This document shows, in pieces, positions 15,398-23,613 of a stretch of DNA of 64,000 nucleotides (positions within the stretch are counted from its first letter, which is position 1; each line of letters begins with the position of its first letter). This stretch comes from Porphyrobacter sp. AAP82 (lineage in GTDB: Bacteria; Pseudomonadota; Alphaproteobacteria; Sphingomonadales; Sphingomonadaceae), in the NCBI RefSeq assembly GCF_000331285.1, contig NZ_ANFX01000022.1:1-64000 (forward strand), read 5' to 3'. Both the position numbers and the translations under genes were made by a program. The notes below the pieces were generated by a model that was given only the letters and a program-made list of their open reading frames with translations, was not told the DNA's origin and did not search any database.

Positions 15398-15942
15398 GCC
15401 GCGATTTGCGCGAAGGCCCCCGGCATGATCCCGGCGAGCGTCCAGTCGCCCACCGACCAGCGCACCAGCCGCAAGGTCGGCAGGCCGACCGCTGCGGTCA
15501 TGCGCCGCACCTGCCGGTTGCGCCCTTCGCGGATCGTGATCCGCAGCCAGCTGTCGGGCACGGACTTGCGCACGCGGATCGGCGGATCGCGCGGCCACAG
15601 GTCCGGCGGATCGATGCGGGCGACACCGGCGGGAAGGGTCATGCCGTCCTTCAGCCGCACCCCCTTGCGCAGCGGCTCGAGCGCGGCGTCCTGGGGATCG
15701 CCCTCGACCTGCACGAGATAGGTCTTGGGCAGCTTGAAGCGCGGTTCGGCGATGCGTGCCTGTAGCCTGCCATCGTCGGTCAGCAGCAGCAGCCCCTCGC
15801 TATCCCGGTCAAGCCGCCCGGCCGGATAGACGCCGGGCACCGCGATGAAGTCCGACAGCGTCGCGCGCCCGGCGGGCGCGTTGCGGTCGGTGAATTGCGA
15901 GAGCACGCCGAAGGGTTTGTTGAACAGGAGCAGCCGGGCCAT
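15394..15942 (-). CDS. rluE: 23S rRNA pseudouridine synthase, RluE-like
   Basis: A 182-residue RsuA/RluB/E/F-family pseudouridine synthase. The catalytic motif is [16 protein letters not shown] (Asp in GRLDRDS), followed by KTYLVQVEG and [10 protein letters not shown]. The N-terminal S4 RNA-binding domain present in RsuA is absent, and the protein opens directly with the catalytic fold ([17 protein letters not shown]), as in RluE. By homology it would modify U2457 of 23S rRNA. Start 15942 was taken at this family N-terminus; the frame stays open upstream through a tRNA gene, which is not coding. Its stop overlaps the rlmJ start. Confidence 0.9.
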   Translation of the reverse strand: MARLLLFNKPFGVLSQFTDRNAPAGRATLSDFIAVPGVYPAGRLDRDSEGLLLLTDDGRLQARIAEPRFKLPKTYLVQVEGDPQDAALEPLRKGVRLKDGMTLPAGVARIDPPDLWPRDPPIRVRKSVPDSWLRITIREGRNRQVRRMTAAVGLPTLRLVRWSVGDWTLAGIMPGAFAQIAA

Positions 15943-16103
15943 CGCGCGCCCATAACCGCGGATCGCGGCGATGTCTAAATGTCGCGAGACTGAAGACGGA
16001 AATGTCAGGTTTTCAGAATATTTAGCGTCTCTCGAAGCCCCCAGAGCGGCGCGCAGAAAATCCACGCTTTCCTGAGCTTCTGCGGTATCCTGCACACAAA
16101 CGA

Positions 16104-16179
<76 letters not shown>

Positions 16180-16207
16180 ACATGGCGTCAGGGGGCAGGC
16201 CTTAATC

Positions 16208-17095
16208 CTAGAGCGCGCCGAAAGTCCACCCTTCGGTGCAGGCGATCTGCGGGGTGAGGGCCTTGGGGTGCCACAGTTCGCCGATGGTGTGCACCCGGCG
16301 CAGCCACGCCGCGGTGAGGAGCGCGTCGGAGGAATGGTCGTCGATCGCGCCCGTGCCGGCGACGGGGGGCGATCCCAGCGCGCCGAGCGCATCGCCCAGC
16401 GCCGCGTAGCTTCGCACCTTGGTTGCCGTCCCTGTCACCCCGCCGAGGCGGGCGGCCATCGAGGTGTAGATCTCGGTCACCACCGAGCCTTCTTGCGGAA
16501 GCGGATCGACCGGCCAGACCGGCAGACGCGGCCCGAGGCGGTGGAGCATGCGCATCCCCGTGAGGCTCGACTTGCCGACCTGCGCTGCGCCCACGAGGTT
16601 GAAATTGCTCACCGGCCGCACGCCCTGCTGGCGCTGGGCGTGTTCGGCGATACGGAAGCGGCCCTCGCGGGTGGCCGCGCCAGGCAGGAGGAAGCGGTCG
16701 CCGGTCGCCCCCGCGCCGTGGCGGAAATAGCGCGCGGCCTCGGGATGGGCGAGGAACCCGCCGGCCTCGAGGTGCGGGTCATCCGCGCACAGCGCGTCGA
16801 TCAGCGCCCACAGCGCGCGCGCGTCGGCGGGCGAGGCGTCCCAGCCGGGGAAAAAGGCATCTGCGTCCGCGTGAGGCAGCGAGATCCCGAGATCGAGGCC
16901 GATGAGGGTCGGCACCTTCAGCCCCGCGAGCAGCGCCAACACCTCGGCTCTCGCCCAGCCGCGCGGATCGGGCGGGGCGAGCAAGGCCGGAGGGCCTCCC
17001 TCGACATTGGCCACCGCCACGGCGATCCCCTTCTGGCGAGGCCCCTTGGCACCCGACCAGTCGACCGCGAGGAACTGCGCGAAGCGGGGTGTCAC
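16208..17095 (-). CDS. Conserved hypothetical protein, DUF429/RNase H-like fold suspected
   Basis: A 295-residue protein starting at GTG 17095, overlapping the upstream lipoprotein gene stop as GTGA. The N-terminus [11 protein letters not shown] followed later by [12 protein letters not shown] has the pattern of an actin/RNase H-like nucleotide- or acid-binding fold seen in DUF429-type proteins. Other blocks are [20 protein letters not shown], which resembles but is not a clean P-loop, and a C-terminal [16 protein letters not shown] with acidic residues spaced like a nuclease end. There is no signal peptide or membrane segment. The function is not known to me; the family guess is from the motif pattern only. 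Confidence 0.8.
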   Translation of the reverse strand: MTPRFAQFLAVDWSGAKGPRQKGIAVAVANVEGGPPALLAPPDPRGWARAEVLALLAGLKVPTLIGLDLGISLPHADADAFFPGWDASPADARALWALIDALCADDPHLEAGGFLAHPEAARYFRHGAGATGDRFLLPGAATREGRFRIAEHAQRQQGVRPVSNFNLVGAAQVGKSSLTGMRMLHRLGPRLPVWPVDPLPQEGSVVTEIYTSMAARLGGVTGTATKVRSYAALGDALGALGSPPVAGTGAIDDHSSDALLTAAWLRRVHTIGELWHPKALTPQIACTEGWTFGAL

Positions 17096-17862
17096 GGGCA
17101 GGGGCCGGGCGCGATCCGCCAGCTTGCGCTTTCCGCGGCGTGGAAGGTGCTCTGGCCGGACGCGAAGGCCTCCGGGCTCAGTTCCTGACCGTCGAAGGCG
17201 ATGGTGACGCAGGATTCGCCCTTCCAGCCGACGACTGACCAGTCACCGATCCGGTCCGTGAAGACGGCAGGCTCGACAAAGACGACATCCTCGCCTACTC
17301 CTTGGCGCTGGGTTGTCCCACCGCCGATTTGCACAGTGCCCTCGGCGCGCACTTCCCACACGGCGAAGCCGCCGAGCGCCCCGAAGTCCGGGAATTCGAC
17401 GGCGGCAAGGCGCGTCCCGCCCGGCGAGAACACCGGCCTGACCCCCGTTTCGATCGCCGTGCCCTCGCCGGCGCGATCGAAGATCGAGTAGCCGGTTGCC
17501 TCGTAAGCCTCCCACGCCCAGCCAAGCAGGCGATCCTCGCGCAGCCATGCCATGTCGGTGACGGCGTAGGTTCCGACGTGGTTTTCGCAGATGGTCGTGC
17601 CCGCCTGAGTGAGCAGCGCGAGTTCGAGCGCGCTGGCCTTTACGATGCCGCGGAAAGCCTTGGGGATGGCAACCGGGTCGGCAGACAGCGGCGCATTGGG
17701 ATGATGCACATGTTGCGCATCACAGCGGGCGATATCGGGTCCGGCGGCGGCGCTTCGTGCGGGCGGGGCTGCTGCCGCATTGACCGGAGGCGCGGCTGGC
17801 TCTTCCTTGCATCCGGACAGGCCCAGCACCGCGAGGGCGAGGACCGGGGCAAACCGCTTCAT
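17092..17862 (-). CDS. Hypothetical lipoprotein
   Basis: A 256-residue protein with a lipoprotein signal (MKRFAPVLALAVLGLSGCKEE; lipobox LSGC). A low-complexity Ala/Pro linker follows, then a domain with CDAQHVHHP, FSPGGTRLAAVEFPDF and CVTIAFDGQEL, whose local pattern looks beta-rich, like WD/YncE-type secreted proteins, but no family is recognised. Start 17862 is taken at the ATG that overlaps the upstream stop by one base (TGATG), rather than an ATG four codons earlier. It is translationally linked to genes on both sides. The product is probably outer-membrane anchored in the periplasm. Confidence 0.8.
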   Translation of the reverse strand: MKRFAPVLALAVLGLSGCKEEPAAPPVNAAAAPPARSAAAGPDIARCDAQHVHHPNAPLSADPVAIPKAFRGIVKASALELALLTQAGTTICENHVGTYAVTDMAWLREDRLLGWAWEAYEATGYSIFDRAGEGTAIETGVRPVFSPGGTRLAAVEFPDFGALGGFAVWEVRAEGTVQIGGGTTQRQGVGEDVVFVEPAVFTDRIGDWSVVGWKGESCVTIAFDGQELSPEAFASGQSTFHAAESASWRIAPGPCP

Positions 17863-18176
17863 CACCGCTTGCACCTCGGCACCGCCGGCAATGTCGATGC
17901 CGGCGCGTGGGCCTGCCGGATCGTGTCCTGCACCCGCTCGGGATCGGGGCTGGCAAAGCGCACCAGCACCGCGCCGTAGCTCTCGTAATGCGGGGTCTGC
18001 CAGAAGGTCGCAGGGCCGGTCGCCATCAGCATCTCGGCGGCGGCGATGTCGATGTGGAGCACGAAGGAGGCCGCCCCCTTCACCGCGGGCTTGCCGTAGC
18101 TTTTTGCCAGCACGGTCCCCGGCAGGGTGAGCGCGAAATCGCGCGCCGCCTCCCTGCTGTCCAGCGCGCCGCTCAT
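17862..18176 (-). CDS. MmcQ/YjbR family protein
   Basis: A 104-residue protein of the MmcQ/YjbR (CyaY-like fold) family: the N-terminal helix SREAARDFALTLPGTVLAKSYGKPAVK and the later LHIDIAAAEMLMATGPATFWQTPHYESYGAVLVRF are the typical blocks. The family is annotated as DNA-binding, although the biochemical role is unproven. The start overlaps the rarA stop (ATGA) and the stop overlaps the lipoprotein start, so it is part of the rarA transcript. Confidence 0.85.
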   Translation of the reverse strand: MSGALDSREAARDFALTLPGTVLAKSYGKPAVKGAASFVLHIDIAAAEMLMATGPATFWQTPHYESYGAVLVRFASPDPERVQDTIRQAHAPASTLPAVPRCKR

Positions 18177-19480
18177 CCGCGCTCGCCCCGCAGCTTGTCC
18201 CAGTAATCGAGGCGCTTCCTCACCTCGCGTTCGAAGCCGCGCTCGACGGGCGCGTAAAAGGTTTCCGGCGCCATGCCTTCGGGCCAGTAATTGTCGCCCG
18301 AAAAGCCCTCAGGCGTGTCGTGGTCGTAGGTGTAGCCCTTGCCGTAGCCGAGGCTCTCCATGAGGCCGGTTGCCGGGTTCACGATGTTCATCGGCGGCAT
18401 CAGGCTGCCGGTTTCCTTCGCCGCCTTCCATGCGGCCTTCTGCGCCAGATAGGCGGCGTTCGACTTGGGGGCGGTGGCAAGATAGAGGCAGGCCTGCACC
18501 AGCGCCAGTTCCCCCTCGGGGCTGCCGAGGAAGCGGTAGGCCTCCATCGCCGCCATGCATTGGGGCAGGGCCTGCGGATCGGCCATGCCGATATCCTCCA
18601 CCGCCATGCGCACCAGCCGCCGCGCGAGGAACAGCGGCTCCTCGCCCGCCACCAGCATCCGCGCCAGCCAGTAGAGCGCCGCCTGAGGATCGCTGCCGCG
18701 CACCGATTTGTGGAGCGCCGAGATAAGGTTGTAGTGCCCGTCGCGGTCCTTGTCGTAGACAGCGACACGGCGCTGGAGGAACTGGCCGAGCGCGGGTGGA
18801 TCGAGCGGCGCCGCGAGCCCGGCCGCATACAGGGTCTCGGCCTGTCCCAGCAGGAAGCGCCCGTCGCCATCGGCTTGCGCGATCAGCGCGGCGCGCGCTT
18901 CGGGGTCGAGGGGGAGGGGGCCTTCGAGGTCTTCGGCCTTGGCCAGCAGGGCGGCCAGCGCGCTCTCGTCCAGCCGGTTCAGCACCAGCACCTGCGCACG
19001 GCTGAGGAGCGCCGCGTTGAGGGCAAAGCTCGGATTTTCTGTGGTCGCCCCCACCAGCGTCACCACGCCGCGCTCGACATAGGGGAGGAAGCCGTCCTGC
19101 TGCGCGCGGTTGAAGCGGTGGATCTCGTCCACGAACAGCAGCGTCTTGCGGCCGGCCCTGGCCATCTTCTCGGCCTCGGCGAAGGCCTGCTTCAAGTCGG
19201 CAACGCCCGAGAAGACCGCGCTGATCGCGGCATAGCGCATCCCCACGCTATCTGCGAGCAGGCGCGCGATCGAGGTCTTGCCGGTGCCGGGCGGGCCCCA
19301 CAGGATCATGCTCGACAGGCGGCCCGCCGCCACCATCCGTCCGATCGCGCCGCCGGTGAGGTGCTCCTGCCCGACCACTTCGGCCAGGGTCTGCGGGCGC
19401 AGCCGGTCGGCGAGCGGCGCGTCGTCGCTCGCAATGTCGCGCGGGGCCTCGGGGGCGTCTTGTCCGAACAGGTCAGCCAT
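18173..19480 (-). CDS. rarA: Replication-associated recombination protein A (RarA/MgsA AAA+ ATPase)
   Basis: A 435-residue AAA+ ATPase of the RarA/MgsA/Mgs1 (WRNIP1) family, acting at stalled replication forks. Visible are the RFC-like start PLADRLRPQTLAEVVGQEHL, Walker A GPPGTGKTS at 62-70, Walker B LLFVDEIHRFN, sensor 1 GATTENPSF and the C-terminal tetramerisation part (ALYWLARMLVAGEEP, NIVNPATGLMESLGYG). ATG 19480 gives the family N-terminus MADLFGQDAP. It is the first gene of the minus-strand run and is divergent from the PadR gene. Confidence 0.95.
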   Translation of the reverse strand: MADLFGQDAPEAPRDIASDDAPLADRLRPQTLAEVVGQEHLTGGAIGRMVAAGRLSSMILWGPPGTGKTSIARLLADSVGMRYAAISAVFSGVADLKQAFAEAEKMARAGRKTLLFVDEIHRFNRAQQDGFLPYVERGVVTLVGATTENPSFALNAALLSRAQVLVLNRLDESALAALLAKAEDLEGPLPLDPEARAALIAQADGDGRFLLGQAETLYAAGLAAPLDPPALGQFLQRRVAVYDKDRDGHYNLISALHKSVRGSDPQAALYWLARMLVAGEEPLFLARRLVRMAVEDIGMADPQALPQCMAAMEAYRFLGSPEGELALVQACLYLATAPKSNAAYLAQKAAWKAAKETGSLMPPMNIVNPATGLMESLGYGKGYTYDHDTPEGFSGDNYWPEGMAPETFYAPVERGFEREVRKRLDYWDKLRGERG

Positions 19481-19551
19481 TGGTCGGACGTGATAGGCTG
19501 CCGGGCGGAAAAGGAAACCACCCGCCTGCGCGGCTCTTGTAAAGATAGGTC

Positions 19552-19565
19552 TAAGATATATCTTA
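19552..19565. promoter_or_regulatory. Perfect 14-bp palindrome upstream of padR (probable operator)
   Basis: TAAGATATATCTTA is a perfect palindrome in the 118-nt divergent region between rarA and the PadR-family gene, 34 nt before the padR start. A partial copy of the half-site (AAGATA) occurs just upstream at 19542-19547. AT-rich ATAT-centred palindromes are the usual operators of PadR repressors, which normally autoregulate. Binding by the adjacent gene product is inferred, not shown. Confidence 0.6.
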
Positions 19566-19598
19566 AACGTATCGCTGATAGAGGCGAGGAGGAATGAT

Positions 19599-20273
19599 AT
19601 GACCTGGAACCGGTATGGCCGCGGTGGCGGCTGGGAAAAACTCGCCGAAGCAATGGCGACGATGGCCATGAACGGGGCAATGAACGGAAACACCGGTTTT
19701 GGCGGCCCCGGCTTCAAGATGCGCGCGCGCTTCGACGAGGATTTTCCGCGCGGCCGCGAGGCTGAAGGCGAAGACGGCGGGCCGGAGGGCTACCGTGGCC
19801 GCCGCGGCCGCCGCGGGCGGATGTTTGCGCAGGGCGAACTGCGCCTCGCACTGCTCGCGCTGATCGCCGAGAACCCCTCGCACGGTTATGAACTGATCAA
19901 GGCGATCGAGGAAATGACCGGCGGCGATTACGCCCCGAGCCCGGGCGCGGTCTACCCGACGCTCCAGCTTCTCGAAGACGAAGGCGCGATCGAGGAAGCC
20001 GAGGCCGAGGGTGCGAAAAAGCCCTTCGCCGCGACGGCCGAGGGCCACGCCGAGCTCGACAACCGCAAGGACGAGGTCGAGAGCCTGATGCGCCGCCTCG
20101 GCCGCCACGGCGAACGCACCACCACCGTGCGCTCGCACGATGTGTTCCGCGCGATGGGCAACCTCGGCAGCGTGCTCAAGAACCGCGCGCGGGCAGGCAA
20201 GCTCGACGAGCGCACCATCAACGAGATCGTCGACATGATCGACGAGATGGCCAAGCGCATCGAGCGCCTGTGA
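19599..20273 (+). CDS. PadR family transcriptional regulator
   Basis: A 224-residue regulator. Residues about 75-150 form the PadR winged helix: ELRLALLALIAENPSHGYEL, then GDYAPSPGAVYPTLQLLEDEG, the canonical recognition region. The first 70 residues are an unusual Gly/Met/Arg-rich extension ending in RGRRGRRGR, probably disordered and basic. A C-terminal helical region (KLDERTINEIVDMIDEMAKRIERL) would form the dimer coiled coil. The start follows GAGGAGGAA, with a perfect palindromic operator candidate just upstream. The next gene, 87 nt downstream, encodes a small membrane protein that may be a target. Confidence 0.92.
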   Translation: MTWNRYGRGGGWEKLAEAMATMAMNGAMNGNTGFGGPGFKMRARFDEDFPRGREAEGEDGGPEGYRGRRGRRGRMFAQGELRLALLALIAENPSHGYELIKAIEEMTGGDYAPSPGAVYPTLQLLEDEGAIEEAEAEGAKKPFAATAEGHAELDNRKDEVESLMRRLGRHGERTTTVRSHDVFRAMGNLGSVLKNRARAGKLDERTINEIVDMIDEMAKRIERL

Positions 20274-20360
20274 CCTGACGGGATGCGCTGTTGCAGCGCA
20301 TGCAATCAAGGCATATTCTCTTCCCCGTCCGGGTCGCAGCGGATGGGGGAGGGGAAGCCC

Positions 20361-20795
20361 GTGACTGATGTTTCTGCAAGCCGCATCGCCACGCCGTGGC
20401 ATCTGTGGGTGGTGGGGGTGGTGACCCTGCTGTTCAACGCGATGGGCATCGTCAGCTATCTGACGACCAAGCTCGGGATGCTCGAGCAGATGGGTCTCAC
20501 CCCCGAACAGATCGCCTTCATGGAGAGCTATCCGGCATGGATCGGCGCCTTCTGGGCGCTGGGCGTGTGGGGTGCCTTTGCCGGATCGGTGCTGCTGCTG
20601 GCGCGCTCGCAATGGGCGGCGGGGGCGATGGGCGTGGCGCTGGTCGGGCTGATCGGGACGACGCTGGGCAATTACGTCGTGCTCGATGTGCCCGCCGCAA
20701 TGCAGGCCCCCGCGCTCGATATCGCGATCTGGGCGGTGACGCTGTTCCTGCTGTTCTATGCCCGCGCGATGGCGGGCAAGGGCGTGCTGCGATAA
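20361..20795 (+). CDS. Small integral membrane protein, four predicted TM segments
   Basis: A 144-residue protein with about four hydrophobic segments (HLWVVGVVTLLFNAMGIVSYL, IGAFWALGVWGAFAGSVLLL, AAGAMGVALVGLIGTTL, IAIWAVTLFLLFYARAMAG). I do not recognise a named family, although alphaproteobacteria often carry such a protein beside PadR genes. GTG 20361 is preferred because of GGGGAGGGGAAG directly upstream; an ATG at 20343 would add six residues. It follows padR on the same strand, so co-expression and control by PadR are plausible. Confidence 0.75.
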   Translation: MTDVSASRIATPWHLWVVGVVTLLFNAMGIVSYLTTKLGMLEQMGLTPEQIAFMESYPAWIGAFWALGVWGAFAGSVLLLARSQWAAGAMGVALVGLIGTTLGNYVVLDVPAAMQAPALDIAIWAVTLFLLFYARAMAGKGVLR

Positions 20796-20809
20796 TCAGG
20801 CGCGCGCCG

Positions 20810-20949
20810 CCCTCAAGTAGCGGAGCGGTAGGGCGACAAACACGCCCTCAAGTAGCGGAGCGGTAGGGCGAAAAACACGCCCTCAAGGAGCGGAGCGGTA
20901 GGGCGACAAACACGCCCTCAAGGAGCGGAGCGGTAGGGCGACAAACTAC
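20810..20949. repeat. Four tandem 35-bp repeats between convergent genes
   Basis: Four contiguous 35-bp units start at 20810, 20845, 20880 and 20915. They are near identical: units 1-2 have CCCTCAAGTAGCGG and units 3-4 CCCTCAAGGAGCGG, with one C/A change in unit 2. Each unit can fold through CGCCCT and AGGGCG arms, so the array is a row of potential hairpins. It fills the space between the membrane-protein stop and the glycosyltransferase stop, and the last unit overlaps the latter stop codon (20946-20948). A repeated bidirectional terminator or a local slippage expansion would both fit. Confidence 0.85.
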
Positions 20950-22118
20950 GCCTTTCGCCGTTCCTCGACCAGCCGGACATAGGTCTCGGCGACCACGGCG
21001 TTGATCGCTTCCCACGAATATTCGCAGGCCCGCGTCTCGCCCGCGCTGCCGTGCGCGGCGCGCAGGGAGCGGTCGCTGCAATAGGGCGCGAGCGCCGCGG
21101 CGAATGCTGCCGCATCGGCGGTCTTGCTGTCCGAGGGCGCGACCAGCCGGCCCGTCACCCCGTCAGCCACGAGGCTCGCGCTGCCGGTTGCGCCGGCGGC
21201 GACCACCGGCAGCCCGCTCGCCATCGCCTCGAGAGTGACGTTGCCGAAAGTCTCGGTCACGCTCGGGTTGAAGAACACATCCCCGCTCGCGAGCGCCTGG
21301 CCCAAGGCCTCGCCGGTCTTGAAGCCGGCGAAGATGCCGCCGGGCAGGTTGGTCTCGAACCAGCCGCGCGCAGGGCCATCGCCGATCACCAGCACCTTGT
21401 GGGCCGCGCCCGCCTCGCGCAGCCGCGCGGCGGTTTCGGCAAAGACATCGAGGCCCTTTTCCATCACCAGCCGGCCGAGGAACACGATCGCGACGTCATC
21501 ATCGCCAAGGCCGAGGCTGCGGCGCCATTCGGGATCGCGGCGCGCGCTCGAGAAGATCGTGCGGTCCACCCCCCGGCTCCACAGCCCGATGCGGGTGTGC
21601 ATTCCCATCGCGGCAAGCTCGTCGATCATCGACTGCGAGGGCGCGACCAGCGCATCGCAGCGGTTGTAGAAGCGCTTCAGCCCCTTGACGATCAGCGGTT
21701 CGAGGAACGCCATGTTGTAGTAGCGCGGATAGGTCTCGAAGCGGGTGTGGACGCTGGCGAGCACCGGCAGGCCGCGCGCCCGCGCCCAGCGCAGCGCGGC
21801 ATGGGCGGCCGGATCGGGCGAGGAGAGGTGGACGATATCGGGCGCGAAGGCCTCCAGATCGCGCCGCACTGCGGCGCCGAGCCCGGTCGGCAAGCGGTAT
21901 TCGCCGCGGCCCCGCACCGGCATCGGCACATTGGGCAGGCCGACGAGATCGCCGGTCGGGGCGAAATCGGGGTTGGCGACCTTGGGCGAATAGACCCGCA
22001 CCTTGGCGCCCTTGGCGAGCAGCGAGCCGACGAGGCGGTTCAACGCCTGGTTGGCCCCGTCGCGGGTGTAGTTGTAGTTGCCGCTGAACAGGGCAATGCG
22101 CAGATCGGAAATGTCCAT
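20946..22118 (-). CDS. GT4-family glycosyltransferase
   Basis: A 390-residue GT-B fold glycosyltransferase of family GT4. The N-terminal acceptor domain has FSGNYNYTRDGANQALNRLV and HTRFETYPRYY; the C-terminal donor domain has VFLGRLVMEKGLDVF, VIGDGPARGWFE and the EX7E-type motif in NPSVTETFGNVTLEAMASGLPVVA. This is the alpha-mannosyl/digalactosyl lipid glycosyltransferase type common in alphaproteobacteria, so a membrane glycolipid acceptor is likely but unproven. It is divergent from serC and ends inside the last unit of a tandem repeat. Confidence 0.9.
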   Translation of the reverse strand: MDISDLRIALFSGNYNYTRDGANQALNRLVGSLLAKGAKVRVYSPKVANPDFAPTGDLVGLPNVPMPVRGRGEYRLPTGLGAAVRRDLEAFAPDIVHLSSPDPAAHAALRWARARGLPVLASVHTRFETYPRYYNMAFLEPLIVKGLKRFYNRCDALVAPSQSMIDELAAMGMHTRIGLWSRGVDRTIFSSARRDPEWRRSLGLGDDDVAIVFLGRLVMEKGLDVFAETAARLREAGAAHKVLVIGDGPARGWFETNLPGGIFAGFKTGEALGQALASGDVFFNPSVTETFGNVTLEAMASGLPVVAAGATGSASLVADGVTGRLVAPSDSKTADAAAFAAALAPYCSDRSLRAAHGSAGETRACEYSWEAINAVVAETYVRLVEERRKA

Positions 22119-22233
22119 GGCGCCGCCCCATTAGGCGAGGCCGCGCGATATTGCGAGAGGGAGTGTGGCGCCGGTCGCTCGCCGTGCTTGCCGTGGGACG
22201 TGGGCTCAAGCGCGGTCGCAGCCCCTTTCTTCA

Positions 22234-22317
22234 TTGACTTGTCACGGCCTGCCTCTAAAGCCGCTCACGGGCCACGCGGTCCCAACGCCGCGCGTGCTCT
22301 CTGCAAGGAGAGAATAC
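22234..22317 (+). promoter_or_regulatory. serC promoter and structured leader that can sequester the ribosome binding site
   Basis: A TTGACT box (22234-22239) with a weak TAAAGC 16 nt downstream gives a start near 22266. The short leader can form a stem from CACGCGG with CCGC/GTG, and a second hairpin in which CTCTC (22298-22302) pairs with GAGAG (22309-22313), burying the AAGGAGAG ribosome binding site of serC. A small serC leader motif is known upstream of alphaproteobacterial serC; this element has the right place and size, but I could not test it against the Rfam model. Confidence 0.45.
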
Positions 22318-23496
22318 ATGACTGAATATGTTCGCGGGCTCGCGCATGAGCCGTCGCTGAAGCCTGAGCGCCCCTTCTTTTCCTCGGGCCCCACGGCAAA
22401 ATTCCCCGGCTGGTCGCTCGACAAGCTCAAGACCGAATCGCTTGGCCGCTCGCACCGTTCGAGCCTCGGCAAGGCGCGGCTGAAATATGCGCTCGATCTC
22501 AGCCGCGAACTGCTCGGCATTCCCGACGATTACCTGATCGGCATCATGCCCGCCTCGGATACCGGCGCGATCGAGGCTGCGATGTGGGCGATGCTCGATC
22601 CCGCGCGCCCCGTCACGGTCGCGGCGTGGGAGAGCTTCGGCAACGTCTGGATCCAGGATGCGGTCAAGCAATTGAAGCTGCCCAACCTCCAGGTCCTGAC
22701 CGCCGACTACGGCCAGATCCCCGATCTCACCACCATCCCGCAAAGGAATGACGTGGTGTTCACCTGGAACGGCACGACGAGCGGCGCCAAGATCCCGAAC
22801 ACCGACTGGCTCGAAGCCGGGCGCGAGGGCGTGACCATCAACGATGCCACCAGCGCGATCTTCGCGATGGAGATGGACTGGCCCAAGCTCGATGCCACCA
22901 CCTATTCGTGGCAGAAGGTGCTGGGCTCGGAAGCGCAGCACGGAATGCTGATCCTCTCCCCCAAGGCGATCGAGCGGATCGAGAGCTATGATCCCGCCTG
23001 GCCGCTGCCCAAACTGTTCCGCATGAAGAAGGGCGCAAAGCTCAATCGCGGCATCTTCGAGGGCGAGACGATCAACACGCCTTCGATGCTGGCGACCGAA
23101 GATTACATCGCCGCGCTCGAATGGGCCAAGTCGATCGGCGGCCGCAAGGCGCTGATCGCGCGGGCCGATGCCAACGCGCAGTTGGTCAAGGACTGGATCG
23201 AGGCGACGCCGTGGCTGCGCAACATGGCCGCCGACCCCGCGCTCCAGACCAACACCGGCGTGTGCATGGTCTTCCAGGGCGACTGGTACGAGACCCTGTC
23301 CGACGAAGACAAGGCCGCCGTTCCCAAGAAGATCGTCAAGCTGCTCGAGGAACGCAACGTCGGCTTCGACTTCAACGGCTACCGCGATGCGCCGCCGTCC
23401 TTGCGCATCTGGTGCGGCTCGACCGTCGAGCAGGAGGATCTGAAGCGCCTCCTGCCGTGGATCGAATGGGCCTACGAGAAGGTCAAGAACGGCTGA
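22318..23496 (+). CDS. serC: Phosphoserine transaminase
   Basis: SerC transfers an amino group from glutamate to 3-phosphohydroxypyruvate in serine synthesis and also acts in the pyridoxal phosphate pathway. The 392-residue length and the start RPFFSSGPTAKFPGWSLDKL are those of the alphaproteobacterial SerC subgroup. The PLP lysine is in YSWQKVLGSEAQHGML, with NGTTSG and INTPSM as further cofactor and substrate contacts. The ATG follows AAGGAGAG. serA is 117 nt downstream, so the first two serine-pathway steps are adjacent. Confidence 0.96.
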   Translation: MTEYVRGLAHEPSLKPERPFFSSGPTAKFPGWSLDKLKTESLGRSHRSSLGKARLKYALDLSRELLGIPDDYLIGIMPASDTGAIEAAMWAMLDPARPVTVAAWESFGNVWIQDAVKQLKLPNLQVLTADYGQIPDLTTIPQRNDVVFTWNGTTSGAKIPNTDWLEAGREGVTINDATSAIFAMEMDWPKLDATTYSWQKVLGSEAQHGMLILSPKAIERIESYDPAWPLPKLFRMKKGAKLNRGIFEGETINTPSMLATEDYIAALEWAKSIGGRKALIARADANAQLVKDWIEATPWLRNMAADPALQTNTGVCMVFQGDWYETLSDEDKAAVPKKIVKLLEERNVGFDFNGYRDAPPSLRIWCGSTVEQEDLKRLLPWIEWAYEKVKNG

Positions 23497-23516
23497 GGCC
23501 GTCGCAATTGGCGTCG

Positions 23517-23592
23517 CCCCGGACGGGATCCGGGGCCGCTCTCCCCAATGCCCCAGCGCGGTTTGCGCGCGATCCCGGACCGGTTCCGGGAT
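23517..23592. repeat. Two REP-like palindromes in the serC-serA gap
   Basis: CCCCGGACGGGATCCGGGG (23517-23535; arms CCCCGGA/TCCGGGG) and a second palindrome (23572-23592; arms ATCCCGGA/TCCGGGAT) lie in the serC-serA gap. The first has the same arms as palindromes at 44131 and 62755, so this is a dispersed REP-type family. The pair could act as an attenuating structure between the two genes. Confidence 0.7.
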
Positions 23593-23613
23593 GAAGAGTG
23601 GAAGGTATTTCCC

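Noticed and set aside
20810-20949. CRISPR array
   Set aside because: Units are contiguous with no unique spacers and no cas genes nearby.
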